Shown: positions 49,601-63,729, counted from the first letter of the stretch. The stretch is 64,000 nucleotides of DNA from Neelides folsomi (GCA_034687125.1 JAQGBZ010000111.1:120228-184227), one strand, 5' to 3'. Made by a program: numbers and translations. The notes: a model not told the origin generated them from the sequence alone.

Positions 49601-49615
49601 CGGTTTGAATTCATC
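46613..49615. other. Divergent gap with the putative 5' UTR exon of the chloride channel
   Basis: About 3 kb, AT-rich. A less AT-rich stretch at about 49030-49372 ends in a consensus donor (ATTAAG|GTAAGT). The coding start at 49616 follows an acceptor at 49571-49572, so this stretch is a plausible non-coding first exon of the ClC gene. No other gene seen. Confidence 0.45.
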
Positions 49616-52600
49616 ATGAGTCCTTCAGCCAAAAACAAAGTCCCTGTGCCTTCACCTCCAGAGACCCAGTCAAGTAAAAAGTCAAAGGCCGGTGATTCAG
49701 AGCTGGGATATCAACATACTTTGGTAAAATTTCCACAATTTTAAAAAATTAGATATATTAATATCCTGTGGTATAAATACCAAATACCTATACATAATAC
49801 ATACTTTAATATGTACCAATATGTCTGTAGATTCATAGATATAAAAGTATATTTTATTATTTTTATTATCATGATTAATATTTATAAGAAATGTGAGCTA
49901 AGCTAATCCTCATTACAAATCTTAAGATATATGCATAATATTCTTTTTATCGCAACTTGAGTCTTTGAGGCTCTGCTTAGATGAAGTTGATATTATGTAA
50001 TATGGAGTGTAAACAGAACTTTCGATATTAGAATTGGCTTATTAAAGCATATTTAATAAGTTATTACTTTTATTTAACAATTATCTATACTTATTATTTA
50101 AAGTACTATCAAAAAGCATTATTACAAGTGTTTTATTTTACATAAAAATCAATCACATGACATCAATTTACCATTTCAAGGCAAGAGTTATTCATTCATG
50201 AACGAAACTTCATATTGAACAATTTCTAAATATTCCTCCGATATATCACATATTTACACACTACTCGATAATTACCAGATGCAAGAATGAACCATATTAA
50301 AATATTTTGAATAAATGACCAAGAGTAATCCTTTTGTTGCAACAAGAATTAAAGGTGTGTTTGGTGATGCATGTCAATGCATACTGATTTTGAATTAGAA
50401 GGGAAGTCAAAATCAGTTTAAAATGTAAATGTCTAACTTCGCATGTTAATTTGTGAACAAACATCTCCTTTAAATCTGTTAATATTTTACACTCTTATAA
50501 TACATAAGAGTGTAAAATATGTATTCTATGACCTATGAGTTTTTTTAAGCTATACTCTATGCTGCTTAATACTTGTACAATGGCGAAAATAAGTATTACA
50601 TAATAAACTTTTAAAATGTTATTATCTATAACACTATATTTCTACTTATGGCTAGTTATATATCTCATATATCATCGCACACACAAAATTACGTCACATA
50701 TGAAATGCCTGTATTCATAACCTACTAAACCTACAAATAAAAAATGTGTAGAAACTTCTCATCATCATCATTAATTATTAATATTATTTAATATTTTAAA
50801 AGGATGATTTTTATTTCAAGTTTTAAATGTGAACAAAAATGCCATTTTGCTCTAAACAAACATTTGCCCACGATAAATCATAATGCAAAAACTGAGCAAA
50901 ACATCCTTTGCAAATAATATGTAAACACTCATAATTCAATATAAAGCGTGTAGTACATTCAAGTAGCACTTATATTTGTTATCCAAAGATAATAAGACTA
51001 TTTATTTATTTAGATCTTATTTGAAAGGTAAATTAATGTACATACTAATATAAATCATGTTAAGTGGGTCATTCTGTTATCTTTGTAAAATGAAAAAACT
51101 CCGAAAATGTCGCATATTCCTCCAAAACTTAAAATCCACGCACAGGGTTCCGTTAATATATTTCGCATCCCTATTCATTAATTTAAAATCAATTAGCTAG
51201 TTAAAAAACGGCACTAGGTAGGATCCAAAATCAAAGTTTTTTTGAATTGTTTTTTGGATATCTTTCATATCACATTCACATTTGGACCCTACGGGCTGCC
51301 GTTTTTGTGTTATAAGAAAATCCCATGCATTTTAGACGAGTACCACGTGACCAATCCCAATGTCTCATTTCACAAAGATAACAGAATGACCCAAGTACAT
51401 CCAAATCGCATATTTTTGTCCTGAAAATAAGACAGATCAATGATGCACTTACAAATGAACTCCCTGTGAGGGGAAAATGCATCAGGATACAATTGGCTAA
51501 TTAATGAAATGAAAAATTTTGTATTTTTATGTTTCATAATAGTTACACTTAAAAATATAATGCTTATATGAATGTTGTTTTATAAATAATATCCGATAAA
51601 TAAATTCAATCCTACTTTTTAATAGATGTATGGTCGCTACACGTCTGACTTGAGCCAATACGCGAAAGATGAAGCCAAGAGATTGAAAAACATCGAGCGG
51701 CGGAGAAGAAGACAAGATAAACTCCTTAAAAAAGAACTCAGGGATCAGAACAGGAGCAGATATGCAAAAGCTGTGCTCAAAGGCTTTAATTTTGCTTGGC
51801 AGAAAACATTTGCAAGACTAGGAGAAGATTGGGTTTTTCTTGCTATACTTGGAGTATTGATGGCCATCATTAGTTTTATTATGGACTCTGGCATTGGGGT
51901 GTGCAATAAGGGTATAAATTCATTCACAAAATGACGGCACAACTCAAATTATTTAAATTCTAATATATGTTAACCCTTATATATAAGAATTTAATACGAT
52001 GAATTTGATGACCCACAATAGATAAATATGCATAATAATGTTCAATGAAATACTATTTAACAGATTCTTAGGTAATAAATTAAAAACGATTATTTTTACT
52101 TTCAGCTCGCATTTGGCTTTTTACTGACTTGAATTATCACATTTCCATACAATATTTTGCATGGATCATCCTTCCGGTTTGTTTGGTTTTATTTTCGGCT
52201 GGACTCGTCCACATTGTTGCTCCTCAAGCAATAGGTTACATTATGACAAATTAATCAATCGTGAAATGTATTATAAAATACTATACCAAAATACCAATTT
52301 AAATTTTTATCCCTATATTGGTAGGATCTGGAATACCTGAAATGAAAACAATTTTACGAGGTGTGAGACTTAAAGAATATCTAACGTTTCGAACATTGTG
52401 TGGAAAAGTTGTTGGTTTAACTGCTTCACTTGGAAGTGGAATGCCATTGGGGAAAGAAGTAAAATCTTATGAATTTATGAAAAATAATAATGAATTTAAT
52501 GCATTCAATGGAATGAAAATTGTAATTATCTCATAGGGCCCTTTTGTTCACATTGCAAGTATGGTGGCGACGCTGCTTACAAAACTTCAGTCCTTTCATG

Positions 52601-55600
52601 GAATTTACGAAAATGAATCGAGAAGCACAGAAATGTTGGCTGCGGCGTGTGCAGTCGGTGTTGCTTGTTGTTTTGCTGCTCCCGTTGGGGGAGTTTTGTT
52701 TAGCATTGAAGTCACTGCCGTTTATTTCGCAGTGCGAAATTACTGGAGAGGTTTCTTTGCAGCGTCTTGCAGCGCTATGTTTTTTCGACTCCTTGCTGTA
52801 TGGTTTCAAGGATTAGGTATGTGAATTAAGTCAAGATACCTAATCTTAATAGGAATCAATTTTATGATGTTAATAAATCTTAATTTTTTAGAAACTATAA
52901 AACCTGTGTTCAAAACGTATCTCGGGAGTGAATTTCCTTATGATCCTATTGAATTGGTCTTATTTGCCTTAATTGGGTTAGTTTTATAACAAATCGTATA
53001 TTATAAACTCATTTCTGATTCATTGTCTAGGGCTGTGTCAGGGTTAATTGGAGCACTTTTTGTATACGCTCATCGAAAGTATGTGTTGTGGATGCGAGGA
53101 AATAAACGCCTTAACACCTTTCTTCAAAAAAAGTAATTTACAGTCAAAATTATTTAAATTTCATTTTGTCTGCTGCAAAATCATGTGATCTAAATATTAA
53201 ATATGATAAATACATACATCAATAAATCCTTTTATAAAATAAAAATAAGCGGACTTGGAAATTTTATTTTTTTTTAAATCTTTCATTACAGCCGTTTTAT
53301 ATATCCAGTTCTCATATCTTGGTTAATTGCGTCCCTCAATTTTCCACTTGGTTTTGGTCAATTCATCGCAGGCGAATTAACTACCCATGACCAGGTATGA
53401 CTACTTTAATGGCTTATATGCTTAATTAAATATTAATATGTTTGTTAAATGTGATTAACATTATCTTTATGGTAAAATTTAAAGTTTTTCATACTTAAGT
53501 AATGATACTCAAGTTCTTATTAAAATCTTATATTTTAGAATTTTTATATAAATACAGTGAAATGGTAATCTGTGAATTTTATGTGTAGTCGTAAATAACT
53601 TTACACATCTATGGTATATATGGTTTGTCTTTATAATATACTTTATTGTGTTATATTGTACTAGAAATGTGTGCTCAACAACTTCTTATTCAAAGTCCGG
53701 GGCTTCTTGGTTCTTGCTAATTGATCTTTAAAAGGGGTGAAAAGGTGAAGGGCTTTTAAATAAACTTATATATTTTTTGAAAACATAAATGTTAAATGTG
53801 TCAAAATACGTATTTTTATTTCAAACGTTAATTGTGAGTCCATGAAATCTGCGTAGGTCGCTACTCTATTTTCCAACTTCTCGTGGATAAAAGACAACTT
53901 TACTGTCGAAGAAACAACCATAATGCAACATTGGACAAATGACCATGCAGGAATTTTTGTAAATCTATCACTTTTCGTGATTTTCACAGTAAGTTGCCCT
54001 TGAAATTGTTTTAAACATAGTAGGGTTTAAAATATCTAAAAGTCAGTAAAGTTCATATTTCATATAAAATAATTTTGAAATTCAAAATGAATAGTCAAAA
54101 AATTTGTAAATTCAAAAGCAAATTAATTTTATTTCAGTTCGTGCTATCAATTATTGCTTCAACTCTACCTGTGCCATCCGGTAACTTTGTTCCTGTATTT
54201 AAGATGGGAGCCGCACTTGGAAGATTGTTCGGGGAAGCCATGCATTTGTGGTTTCCCAATGGAATAAACTTTTCAGGAGACCAATGGCCAATTCTTCCAG
54301 GTATATCTTTTAACTTATTAAATTGATAAATTTTAGTTAACATCGGAGTGATTTATTATGAACCAATTCTGTATATGTAAGGTGGTTATGCTGTTGTTGG
54401 AGCTGCCGCACTTTCTGGTGCTGTTACACGAACCGTGTCCATTTGCGTTATTGTATCAGAGATGACTGGGCAGATCACTCACATTATTCCTGTAATGATT
54501 GCGGTTTTAGTTTCAAATGCTGTTGCAGGTTTACTTCAGCCTTCGCTTTTTGACTCAATTTCAATGATTAAGAAACTCCCTTACTTGCCAGATTTCATTC
54601 CATCGAGCTCGGGTAATTAAAAATTTCATAAAACTTAAAAGATCGATTATTTATCATGCTAATTTTTGCCATTTGTCTATTATTTTTTTACTGAATCAAT
54701 CATTTCAATAATTTCTAATAATTATGTTTACATTTTCCAGCCGGAGCTTATGACATTTTCGTTAAAGATTTCATGATACTTGACGTTAGATACATTTGGT
54801 ATGGAATGAGTTACAAAGAGTTAAAAGAAACAGTGAAAGGAAACAAAGGCATTGCATCTTTTCCTCTTGTGGAAAATCACGATTCAATGATTCTACTTGG
54901 TTCTATTCCAAGACATCATTTAATCAAGGTAAACATTTCTAAATACATGTAAACACTTTTCCAACGAAATTTTAAATTCTATAAACAAAGTTCAAGCCAA
55001 AAATTTCTAAACCATTTTAAAAAGGCCATTGATCGACATATTGGAAGAGAAAGACGAATTCGAGCTGCAGCAAAATGGCACCGAGAAACAGTCTCAAGAG
55101 AAAGGGAAGAAAATGAGAAAAAGCTTCTTGAGAAATTACAACAAAGACGGCCATCTCGTTTTGAAGTTGTTCCGGTTGATCCAATTACAACTATCATCAC
55201 ACCTCCACCTAAAGGAGATTCAAATAAATCTCTCGACTCGATCCACATTACTATTTATGGAAATGAACAGGTACACTCATATTTTTAAATCAACAAATTC
55301 AATGGTTTTTATAAATAATAGTGGGTTATACATGGAAATATTTATTAAATGAAATTTAGGGTGGAGGTTCAGCATCTCATCTCAGTCCAGGTGGAGGACC
55401 AAAGAAATCAATTTTAAAAAAGACCAACTCTTTTTCACTTTACAACTTTGGGCAATTGCCAAGCCCATTCCATACGCCATATCAAACAGTGACAGGAGCC
55501 GAGAGTCGAATTCGATCTGCTTTCCACACAATTTTTCAAAAGTCAGCGACTCTTCAAGATGCAAAGCCTGAATCTGCTGAACTTCTTAGTCCAACTTCAG

Positions 55601-56222
55601 GAGAGGCGATCATATCCCCAGCGTCAATTTCAAAGAAAACTGTCCAATTGGTATGTTTTGTTTTCAATTAAAGATACATTTAGTATCATGAAATTTTGGT
55701 TATACAAATGTTTAGCCGAGGGAGAGAGTCATTGACATGTCACCCGAAGAGCAAAAGGCATGGGAAGAACAGGAAATGGATCGCCCCGTGGACTTCTCAC
55801 GCTGTCCTATTGACGCTGCTCCGTTTCAACTTGTCGCTAAAACGACTCTTCTCAAAGTCCATTCTCTCTTTTCACTTCTTCAAATTGATCATGCCTATGT
55901 GACTGCAACTGGGAAACTAATTGGAGTGGTTGCGATGAAAGAGGTTCATTTTCTCTACTTCTAAACATTTACATTATTTCAATTGTTTAAGCATTTTTCA
56001 ACTGTTTGATAGTTGAGGAAGGCAATAGAAGAATGCAATGCAGGAAACTTTAAGCCGAAGGACAGTGCGAGAATTCCTGAAGAATTGAGTGAGGGCGAAC
56101 TTCTTTGTCCCAGCGACAATGAAACCGGGAATGGGAATGGAAGCAAAGACGAACTTTACTTCTTTGATTCAACAAATGACACTGAAGCTGAAGAAACGAC
56201 AGATGATGAAAGGCCAACTTAA
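49616..56222 (+). CDS. ClC-2/ClC-a type voltage-gated chloride channel, 971 aa, 16 coding exons
   Basis: Plasma-membrane chloride channel of the ClC-1/2/K branch. Exons: 49616-49723, 51626-51911, 52106-52234, 52325-52458, 52537-52816, 52892-52976, 53031-53132, 53292-53394, 53857-53988, 54138-54300, 54382-54612, 54741-54928, 55025-55270, 55360-55650, 55716-55943, 56013-56222. The N-terminus carries the family sequence [20 protein letters not shown]. Selectivity motifs: GSGIPE (175-180), GKEGPFVH with the gating Glu (217-224), and GNFVP (468-472). About 17 helical membrane segments are expected; CBS1 begins near residue 600 ([18 protein letters not shown]) and CBS2 is in exon 15 ([36 protein letters not shown]). 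The linker between them is long and Ser/Pro-rich. The gating Glu is present, so normal fast gating is expected. Intron 1 is 1.9 kb. AATAAA at 56500. Confidence 0.97.
49724..51625. other. Large first coding intron of the chloride channel gene
   Basis: 1.9 kb, AT-rich, no coding signal. It contains a hairpin with 16 bp perfect arms at 50482-50520. Confidence 0.6.
50482..50520. repeat. Perfect 16 bp inverted repeat
   Basis: Arms ATATTTTACACTCTTA and TAAGAGTGTAAAATAT flank a 7-base loop in ClC intron 1. It could be the core of a degenerate MITE or a chance AT-rich hairpin; no TIR family match to the two Tc1-type elements in this window. Confidence 0.6.
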
Positions 56223-58686
56223 TCTGTACTTACATTTAGTACTTATTTTTTAGTAAAGCTCACATTCAGTGGATTATTTTAGCTTTATGTAAAAAGAAAT
56301 GCATACATATTACCTATAATTGTGTATTTAAACGGACTTATCTTATAAGTATGAACATCTTTGCAATCTCCTATTTTAGAATTACAATTTATGTATTATT
56401 TTTGGTATCCTGATTGGGCAGAATTAGTTCCTCCTTTATAGGATTTTAATTATTGGTTCAATCTTTTCCTAGTTTTAAATATTTTAACGTAATGAATGTA
56501 ATAAAATGAAGAGCTACAGTTACATTACATACCTTACTATGTATAATTTAGCTCAATTGTGGTGTTTATTTAAGTATTTACGTGTGAAAATATGTAATTT
56601 CTTATAAAATGTCCAATGCAATCAGCATTTATTTCATGCATTTGACAAACTACCTACCTGTATTTCATTGTAGTGATTATTGCCATTCAATCAATATTGA
56701 ATTATGAAACCTAAAATTGTCCTGAAACTTTTGTGCGGCAAGTACTATTAAATGATAAATAAATAATATCAATAACACAATTACATTTTTGCATCATTTA
56801 TAATTTATTTAACATAAAACTTTATTTGATTCATTTCTCATTCATAAAATTATCATCTACAGTCTACAGGATTATTCATTACAAAGGCACTAACCAAAAG
56901 TAAGATATATTGTCGACTTGTCGATATTATGTATGGCATGAATAGCGTATTATTCTATTTGTAAAATGAATTAGATAAATTAGTACATATTAGGCATAAT
57001 GACTCAATCGTCAATCATCATACAAGGCCTATGATAGAAATTATTTGTTTAGATAAAAAACAAGATCCTTTTATTTGATCAATAATGATGAGTTATTGAG
57101 TCTTCTGATATTTTTATACGTAAGGATGCATTGGTACTGTAACATACTATACAATATTTGTAGTTTTTGTAGGTGTGTCAAATACGAGCATGTAAAGGAT
57201 TTTACAGTAAAGTTTGTACACATTTGAATGCAATATGCGTGAGAAAGGAAGGATGTGAAATGCGAATATAATACATACATAGGAGAATGTAGAAGTGCGT
57301 AAATACCTTGAGAAAGTTTGTTCTAATTTCTATTAATGCTTCCTCTACTTTTGCTCCTAACCATCAAGGAGAAGGGATAGGAGATAAAAGTGAGATTGGG
57401 CAGTTCCCGTTTCCCCCATGGTCTCCACAAAGAGAGAAGAGGTTGAGACGGCCTGAGGTAATTTTCTTAATCTTATTGTTAGGAACACGGCAACACCTGA
57501 GCTCATCTGGAGAGCACATTGGAGATTTAACTACTTAAATCCTTTCCATTCTCATTTCGCATTCTCTGACAAAAGGTTGCTCAGTTTTTCCCTTTTTTCG
57601 ACATGTAGGAAGTGAGATATTTTCATATTGTTTTTCTCTCAATTCTCACATAGTAAAAAGAAGGTCAAAGTGTCGATAAAAGTCTACTTCTGATATTTAT
57701 CGAAGAAAGCCTTCTTGTGGGATTCCTAACCTCAGTGATTTTGTAGCTCATGAATACATGCAATCAGAAGGCTAGTGAATCTATAAGTGTTTTATTCAAA
57801 TATCAATTCGTGTAGAATAAGTGTATCAAAATAACAACAAAGATCTTGTAACTGGAAGGAAGGTAAATACTTTTCGCATTCTTGGGACTGATTTTCTGGA
57901 ATTTCACAAAATAATTTATTTATTTATTCAATTTTTTAATTGTTTTTATACCCAACTTCATTTAGAAATTAAAATTCAATTCTCAATAGTTTACTTCGGT
58001 TTTCATTAAGCATGCATTGGACGAATGAGTAGGTATACAGATTAGATTTAATATACCTAGGTAGATATTTATACATTTTGTTGACCATAAATTGGTAATA
58101 AGCATACACTGACCATGAGAGCAAGTTCAATAGCCTTTTCTAATATTAACTTCGGGCAGTTTTGTTATTTTTTAATTCTAATTGCAGTTTGCCAATCTGT
58201 CACTTTGGACTTTTTGGCAAATGAAATTCATTCTGGAAAAGGATAAGATGGTTGAGGGCAAATGAGATAATTCAACTTTGCAATTCCTTCCATGCTCAAC
58301 TTGAACTTGAAAGAAGATCCAAGACTTTGACAAAAATGGTCTTGTGGGCAACTTTATAAGTCCAGATACCATTTATGGTCTTGTGATTTAATGAAGGTGC
58401 AAAAGGATATGAGATAAGCATTTAGCTCACATATCATCATGAAATGAATAATAGGACAAGTAATGGATTGCTAGTAAAAATACAATGGGGCATAAAGGAA
58501 GCATACAACTCTACTTTATTAATAAATAATATAAATAAAACACATAAATAGGATATACCATATACTAAAAAGTAAGGATATTAAATTACTAACTTGATGT
58601 TATTATTGTTATTAATTTCTTGATTTTTCAGAAGCGAGCACAATGTTAAAACAAAGCTTGTGATAATTGACAAAGGAAACCCCAAA
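56223..58686. other. Intergenic gap between the chloride channel and the artichoke-like gene
   Basis: About 2.5 kb. It starts with the ClC 3' UTR (AATAAA at 56500-56505) and ends with the acceptor and 5' leader of the artichoke-like gene. An open frame at 57308-57538 lies in a less AT-rich patch, but I do not recognise it and see no splice support. Confidence 0.5.
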
Positions 58687-61600
58687 ATGAACTGGAAAAG
58701 ACATTCACTCTTCTTATTTTATATAATTTATGAAATTACTCAATGCGAAGGAAAATACATTCCACCCGGACCGAAATACAAATGCCCGCCGTTGAATCTC
58801 ATTTGGCCCTGCGTTTGCCTTTCATCCACAGATTTGGGTTTAAATGTTCGCTGTAATGATGTAAGTAATGATCTTATTTCTCACCAAATCCTTAATGTTA
58901 AAACTTAAAACATTTTGTAAGTACAAGACATAAGGAGTAAAATATTGTTTTAATTATTTTTAGTGATGTCATTTCTAAATAAGTTTGTTGAACTTCTTTT
59001 TAGCTTTTTTCTACAATGAATATGGCAATATGCGTGAAAAGAATAGATAAAGTAGGCTAACTGCTAACTAAACTTAATTTCTGAGTACTTATATAGACTC
59101 TCACACAAATCATTAAACGATCAGAATACAGCTGTGGATAGGGCGTATTGAAAATCAAATGCTTTTTTCCTATCCTATTTTTTAGAACTAGAGATAATTT
59201 GCAGTTTCTTATAAGGCATGCAGTTAACAAAACAAGACAAAAATCAAAACATTAATGAAATACATAAACAGTTTACATAAAATAATCATTTTTTGTTCTA
59301 ATTTCCAGGTATCTCTTGCCACCATCTCAGCCGGACTTAGCACCTATCTAACCTTTCAAAATGATCCTGTGGAGTCTCTCCATTTATTCAATTTCAATAG
59401 CGAGAGGGTTTATGGGAATTTATTTGAAGGGCTCAACATTACTAAACTCAAGATTGAAAACTCAACATTAAAAGACATTTCGGGAGATTTCTTTTTCAAT
59501 ATAAGGGAAAGTCTCAAGGTATTTGTTGAATATGAAAATCGTAAAATACTTATTTTTCCTTTTTTATATTTAGGTGTAATATAAATGTAACAATTTATTT
59601 CAGGAATTGGCTTTAATTAACACAAACCTTGATGAATTTCCTCATGAAGCTTTCGAAGAACTAAAATTTCTTGAAACTTTAATTCTTGATGGTCACAATA
59701 TTTCCGAATTGAAAAGGCCCATAAAGGGTTTAGAAGGGCTCAAGCATTTGCGAGTGTCAAATGGAAATGTCTCAGAAATTTCGAAAGAAACGTTTAGCTC
59801 ACTTGGGAAGTTGACACGACTGGACCTTCACAAGAATCATTTAAAAACTTTTCCCAAAGACAGTTTTCAGGTAAAGTATAAGTCATTATAATACGAAAGT
59901 AATTTTAATGACTAAAAGGGAAAAAAAGAAAAAACGAAATCTTTTAAATAACTTATCTTTTAATTAATTATTAATAAACATTCGAATATTTTAATAGGCA
60001 TTGAAATCAGTGGAGTTCTTTGACATTTCACACAATAATTTTCAAAAGTTGGAAGGCATATTTTTTGTCAATTTGGTGAAACTCACTTGGTTCAATGGAT
60101 CTTACAATGAATTGAAAGAGTTTCGAAGAGACGCCTTTGCTCGGAATGGATATCTCCGTGTTATCCACATGACGCATAATAAAATTGCCAAACTTGATGC
60201 TGCAGCATTCAGAGGAATGAGACTTCTTGTCAGACTCTATTTGAGTGACAATCAAATTGCTGACGTAAGGATATAATTCATGTTAAATAAACACCTTTTA
60301 AAAAATTACACTATGAATATTATTTATAATTAATTAATTATTTAGATCGGGAGAGCAGCTTTCAATTCATTAAACCGAATAGCCACAATTGATTTGGCAA
60401 GAAACAAACTTAAAATTGTTGATTATCAAATGTTCTTCCAACTCCGGTTTGTTGAAATGATTGACTTATCGGAAAATGCAATAACAAGGATCACTTCAGG
60501 AGCGTTTAATGAAATTAACTACGCTGTGATTAACATGAGCCGCAATGCAATTTCATCCATTGAGAAAAATGCAATTGTGAGTTGTGTGAATATCACGGTT
60601 CTTGACATGAGCCATAATGAGATTGACAATTTCACCCGAGGGGCATTTGACGAATTGAGCTATCCGACTGAATGGAGATTGGAACACAACAAGTTGAAGA
60701 ACTTCGGCGACATTCCACTTAAGTTTATGAGCGGAATCAAAACTCTGAATGTCTCATACAATGATTTAGCAGAAATTCCTAAAAACTCAATTCCAAAGCT
60801 TTATGAACTCTACTCAATTGACTTTAGTCATAATAACATTTCAAAGATCTTCCCTGCAATATTCACAAATCTGTTTAGTCTTCGATATCTTGATTTAAGG
60901 TAAGAATCATAGATTAATCTTAAATTATATTCAATAAATAAAGTATACCACGTGGTAGGTATAAGGTATTATTGATATAAAATGGCATAAACTAAATGGG
61001 AATATTATATTTGATTTTTATAGTCACAACAGTTTAACAGAAGTTGGAGCTTCTGTATTTGGAATGATCCCAACATTGATCGATTTAGATTTAAATGACA
61101 ATAAATTGAAAAGGGTGAGTGGGGCTGCTTTCTCGAGGCTTGTTTCATTAAGGGAACTTCGTATTTCCAGGAACTTTCTCACTACTGTTTTTCAGGTTAG
61201 AAACTCATTCATAATTAATATAATTGAAATGAATTACAAATACTTTTAAAGCAATATCTGATAATTCGTTTATTTTTTAGATTTCGCCTGGTCTGAACAA
61301 ACTCGTGCTTTCACATAACGAAATAGGGTCTTTAAATAAAGCTTGGCCTGTGATGAACTCTCTTCTTTCTCTTGACTTGAGTTACAATAAATTAGGAGGA
61401 AATCTTGAAAAGGGTTCTTTTCAAAACTTGGGAAGTCTCCAAAGACTTAATCTTTCTTCAAACCAAATTACAGAGGTAAAATAAAGTTACAGTTAGTCAT
61501 ATTGTAAAGTTACTTAATAGTAAAAACACACAAAATTCTTAGGTAAACCTAATTTGGCATTAAAAATATCTTTCTTCTTTGTTTCCAGATTCCACTAGAA

Positions 61601-62947
61601 GCTTTATCAGATTTGACCACAATTCAATATTTAGATTTCAGTGAAAATCTTTTAGTGAACTTGAAAAGAGCTGCATTTGGTCGTTTGCCAATTGTATTTG
61701 AACTTCTTTTATCAAAGAACAATATCTCGATGATTGAAATGAAAGCCTTCGAAGGACTTTTGCAGCTTCTTCATCTTGATCTGAGTGAAAATGCTCTTAC
61801 AGATATTCCAGTAGGAGCTCTCTCTGGACTTGTTTCTCTCCAATTAGTCAATTTGTCAAGAAATGCATTGGAACGGACTGACAACACCACGCATTGCTTG
61901 TTCGAGGAAAATTTGTCTTTAGAAACCATCGACCTCTCCCATAACAAAATAGCCTTTTTGACTTCCCTAACGTTGCCAGAAAACAGATGGATTCCATATA
62001 AAATTCACAACGTTGATTTGAGTTTCAACCAAATCAGCACCATCACGAAAGAAATACTCAAAGGCACCCGAAGGACCAAATTCCTAAATCTGAGAGGAAA
62101 CAAAATTAAGGAAATCCGCCCAAATATTTTGGGGAATTTGACCCAATTGGAAAGACTCGATTTGAGTCGAAATCAAATAAGTTTCATTGAGCTCAAAACT
62201 CTTGGACCGCCTTCAAATCTTTCGGAACTAATCCTAACTAGAAATTATTTAAGAAAATTCCCAACAGAAATTTTAAGTAAGGCCCCTTTGAAGCTCATTG
62301 ATTTAAGAGGAAACAGAATCGGAAATTATGATCCAGATTTCCTCTCAAAGGTCAAAAACGGATCTAGGCTTATTTTATTGGATAATCCAATTGCATGTGA
62401 TTGTCGGCTCATTTCCCTTCAGAGATATTTCAAAGAATATCGACCCACAATTTCCAATTTTTCTAAAGAATTTTATGAAGATTATGAAGATTTCAAATGT
62501 GGGTCGAGTGGAGACAAATTTTTGAAAGACTTGACTGAAGAGGAATTGGCATGTGACTACGTTGAAGACCCACTGGCTCCCAAAATCACCCCTAATTATG
62601 ATCTCGATTTGAGGAGTTTGACCCAAAAGGGGAAAAATTATGAGATTAGATGGAGAGTAAAGTCAAAGATGGACATTTCCGGCTTCAGAGTTTCCATCAA
62701 CGATGGAGAGGGCAACGAGTTGGTTAAAAATTTGTATGGCTACAATATGAGGAAAAGTGTAGGGACGCTTCCTTCATACTCATTCTCAATTTGCATCTTG
62801 CCGACTTACTCAAGAAAGTTGGTTGAACTTGCCGGACCAAGAATTTGCCAACAAGTGGACCAAAATGCCATTTCTTTTGGGTTTAAACTTTCTGCTCACA
62901 TTACAACACTTGCAACTCTCTCTGTATTACTTAATCTCATTTTTTAA
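58687..62947 (+). CDS. Artichoke-like leucine-rich-repeat cell-surface protein, 1065 aa
   Basis: Exons: 58687-58860, 59309-59518, 59604-59870, 59998-60264, 60346-60899, 61024-61195, 61281-61475, 61589-62947; all phases agree. The signal peptide (MNWKRHSLFLFYIIYEITQC) is followed by KYIPPGPKYKCPP and WPCVC, a hallmark of arthropod artichoke proteins. About 25-30 tandem LRRs follow (for example LIDLDLNDNKLKRV, ERLDLSRNQISFI), then an LRR C-terminal cap (LLDNPIACDCRLISLQRYF), a ~140-residue region with a fibronectin-like strand pattern, and a hydrophobic C-terminal tail suited to a GPI anchor or single membrane segment. In Drosophila, artichoke acts in sensory-organ cilium and larval development (family knowledge). 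It is shorter than the Drosophila protein (about 1500 aa). A 6-codon upstream ORF (58643-58663) precedes the start. AATAAA at 63129. Confidence 0.88.
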
Positions 62948-63392
62948 ATATTTTATGCCCAATGAATATTTATTAATATTTTACTTTAACTAACTATATA
63001 ATTGTAATGATTTTATCAACTGTACTCTTTTAATATTTTCGTATGTAAGATTTTTACATTGTGCTAATAACGCCATGTTTAAGTACCTTAAATAATAATG
63101 TGATTTTATATTTTTAAATGTGGAAAATAATAAATGGGTTATTATTCCCTTTAGAAAAACCTCATTTTCTTCATTGATAGCCAGAACAGTAATTATTATT
63201 AGTAGAACGGTAATCAAAGACGCATTCACAAAATAATATGTATATGAATATTTGCATTGCAAATTGCAATGCATTAGATATTTTATAATTGAAGATGAAA
63301 CGTTCCATTCACATTTTTGGCAATTATATATCTAGTTATAGCTTATAGACAGAAGTTACTGGGGTAGAATAAGATTTCACTTTTGCCTCTAG

Positions 63393-63499
63393 ACAAACTC
63401 GTGATATTGCAAATTGGAGCCAATTGAAAACAAGTGATCGGCAGAAGTTTTGCCGCAGAGCTGAAGAAGTGACGAAGCTAAAAGAGTTCGTTAAAGGAA
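63393..63499 (+). other. Orphan coding-like exon
   Basis: An acceptor (TTTTGCCTCTAG) opens a 107 bp segment read as QTRDIANWSQLKTSDRQKFC then RRAEEVTKLKEFVKG, closed by a consensus donor (GGAA|GTAAGT). Composition is protein-like and clearly less AT-rich than its flanks. Phase is 2 in and 1 out. No neighbouring exon is found in the window on either side, so it is an internal exon of a gene continuing to the right, or a stranded pseudo-exon. I do not recognise the family. Confidence 0.4.
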
Positions 63500-63729
63500 G
63501 TAAGTTAAGTTGATAATAATTTGAAAAATAATTATAACGTTCTCAGCCTATAAGGCTACCTACTTTCTTGTTTCAATCAAGTTTCAATTGGATTTTTAAG
63601 TACAAATTGATTAACCATCAAACTTGACCGGTAAATCAATTTTCATCCAACATTATTATAATTAAATACTGTCCATTTTTTAATAAACTTACATCTTGTA
63701 CTAAATGTAAATTATTACTGATTGTTATG

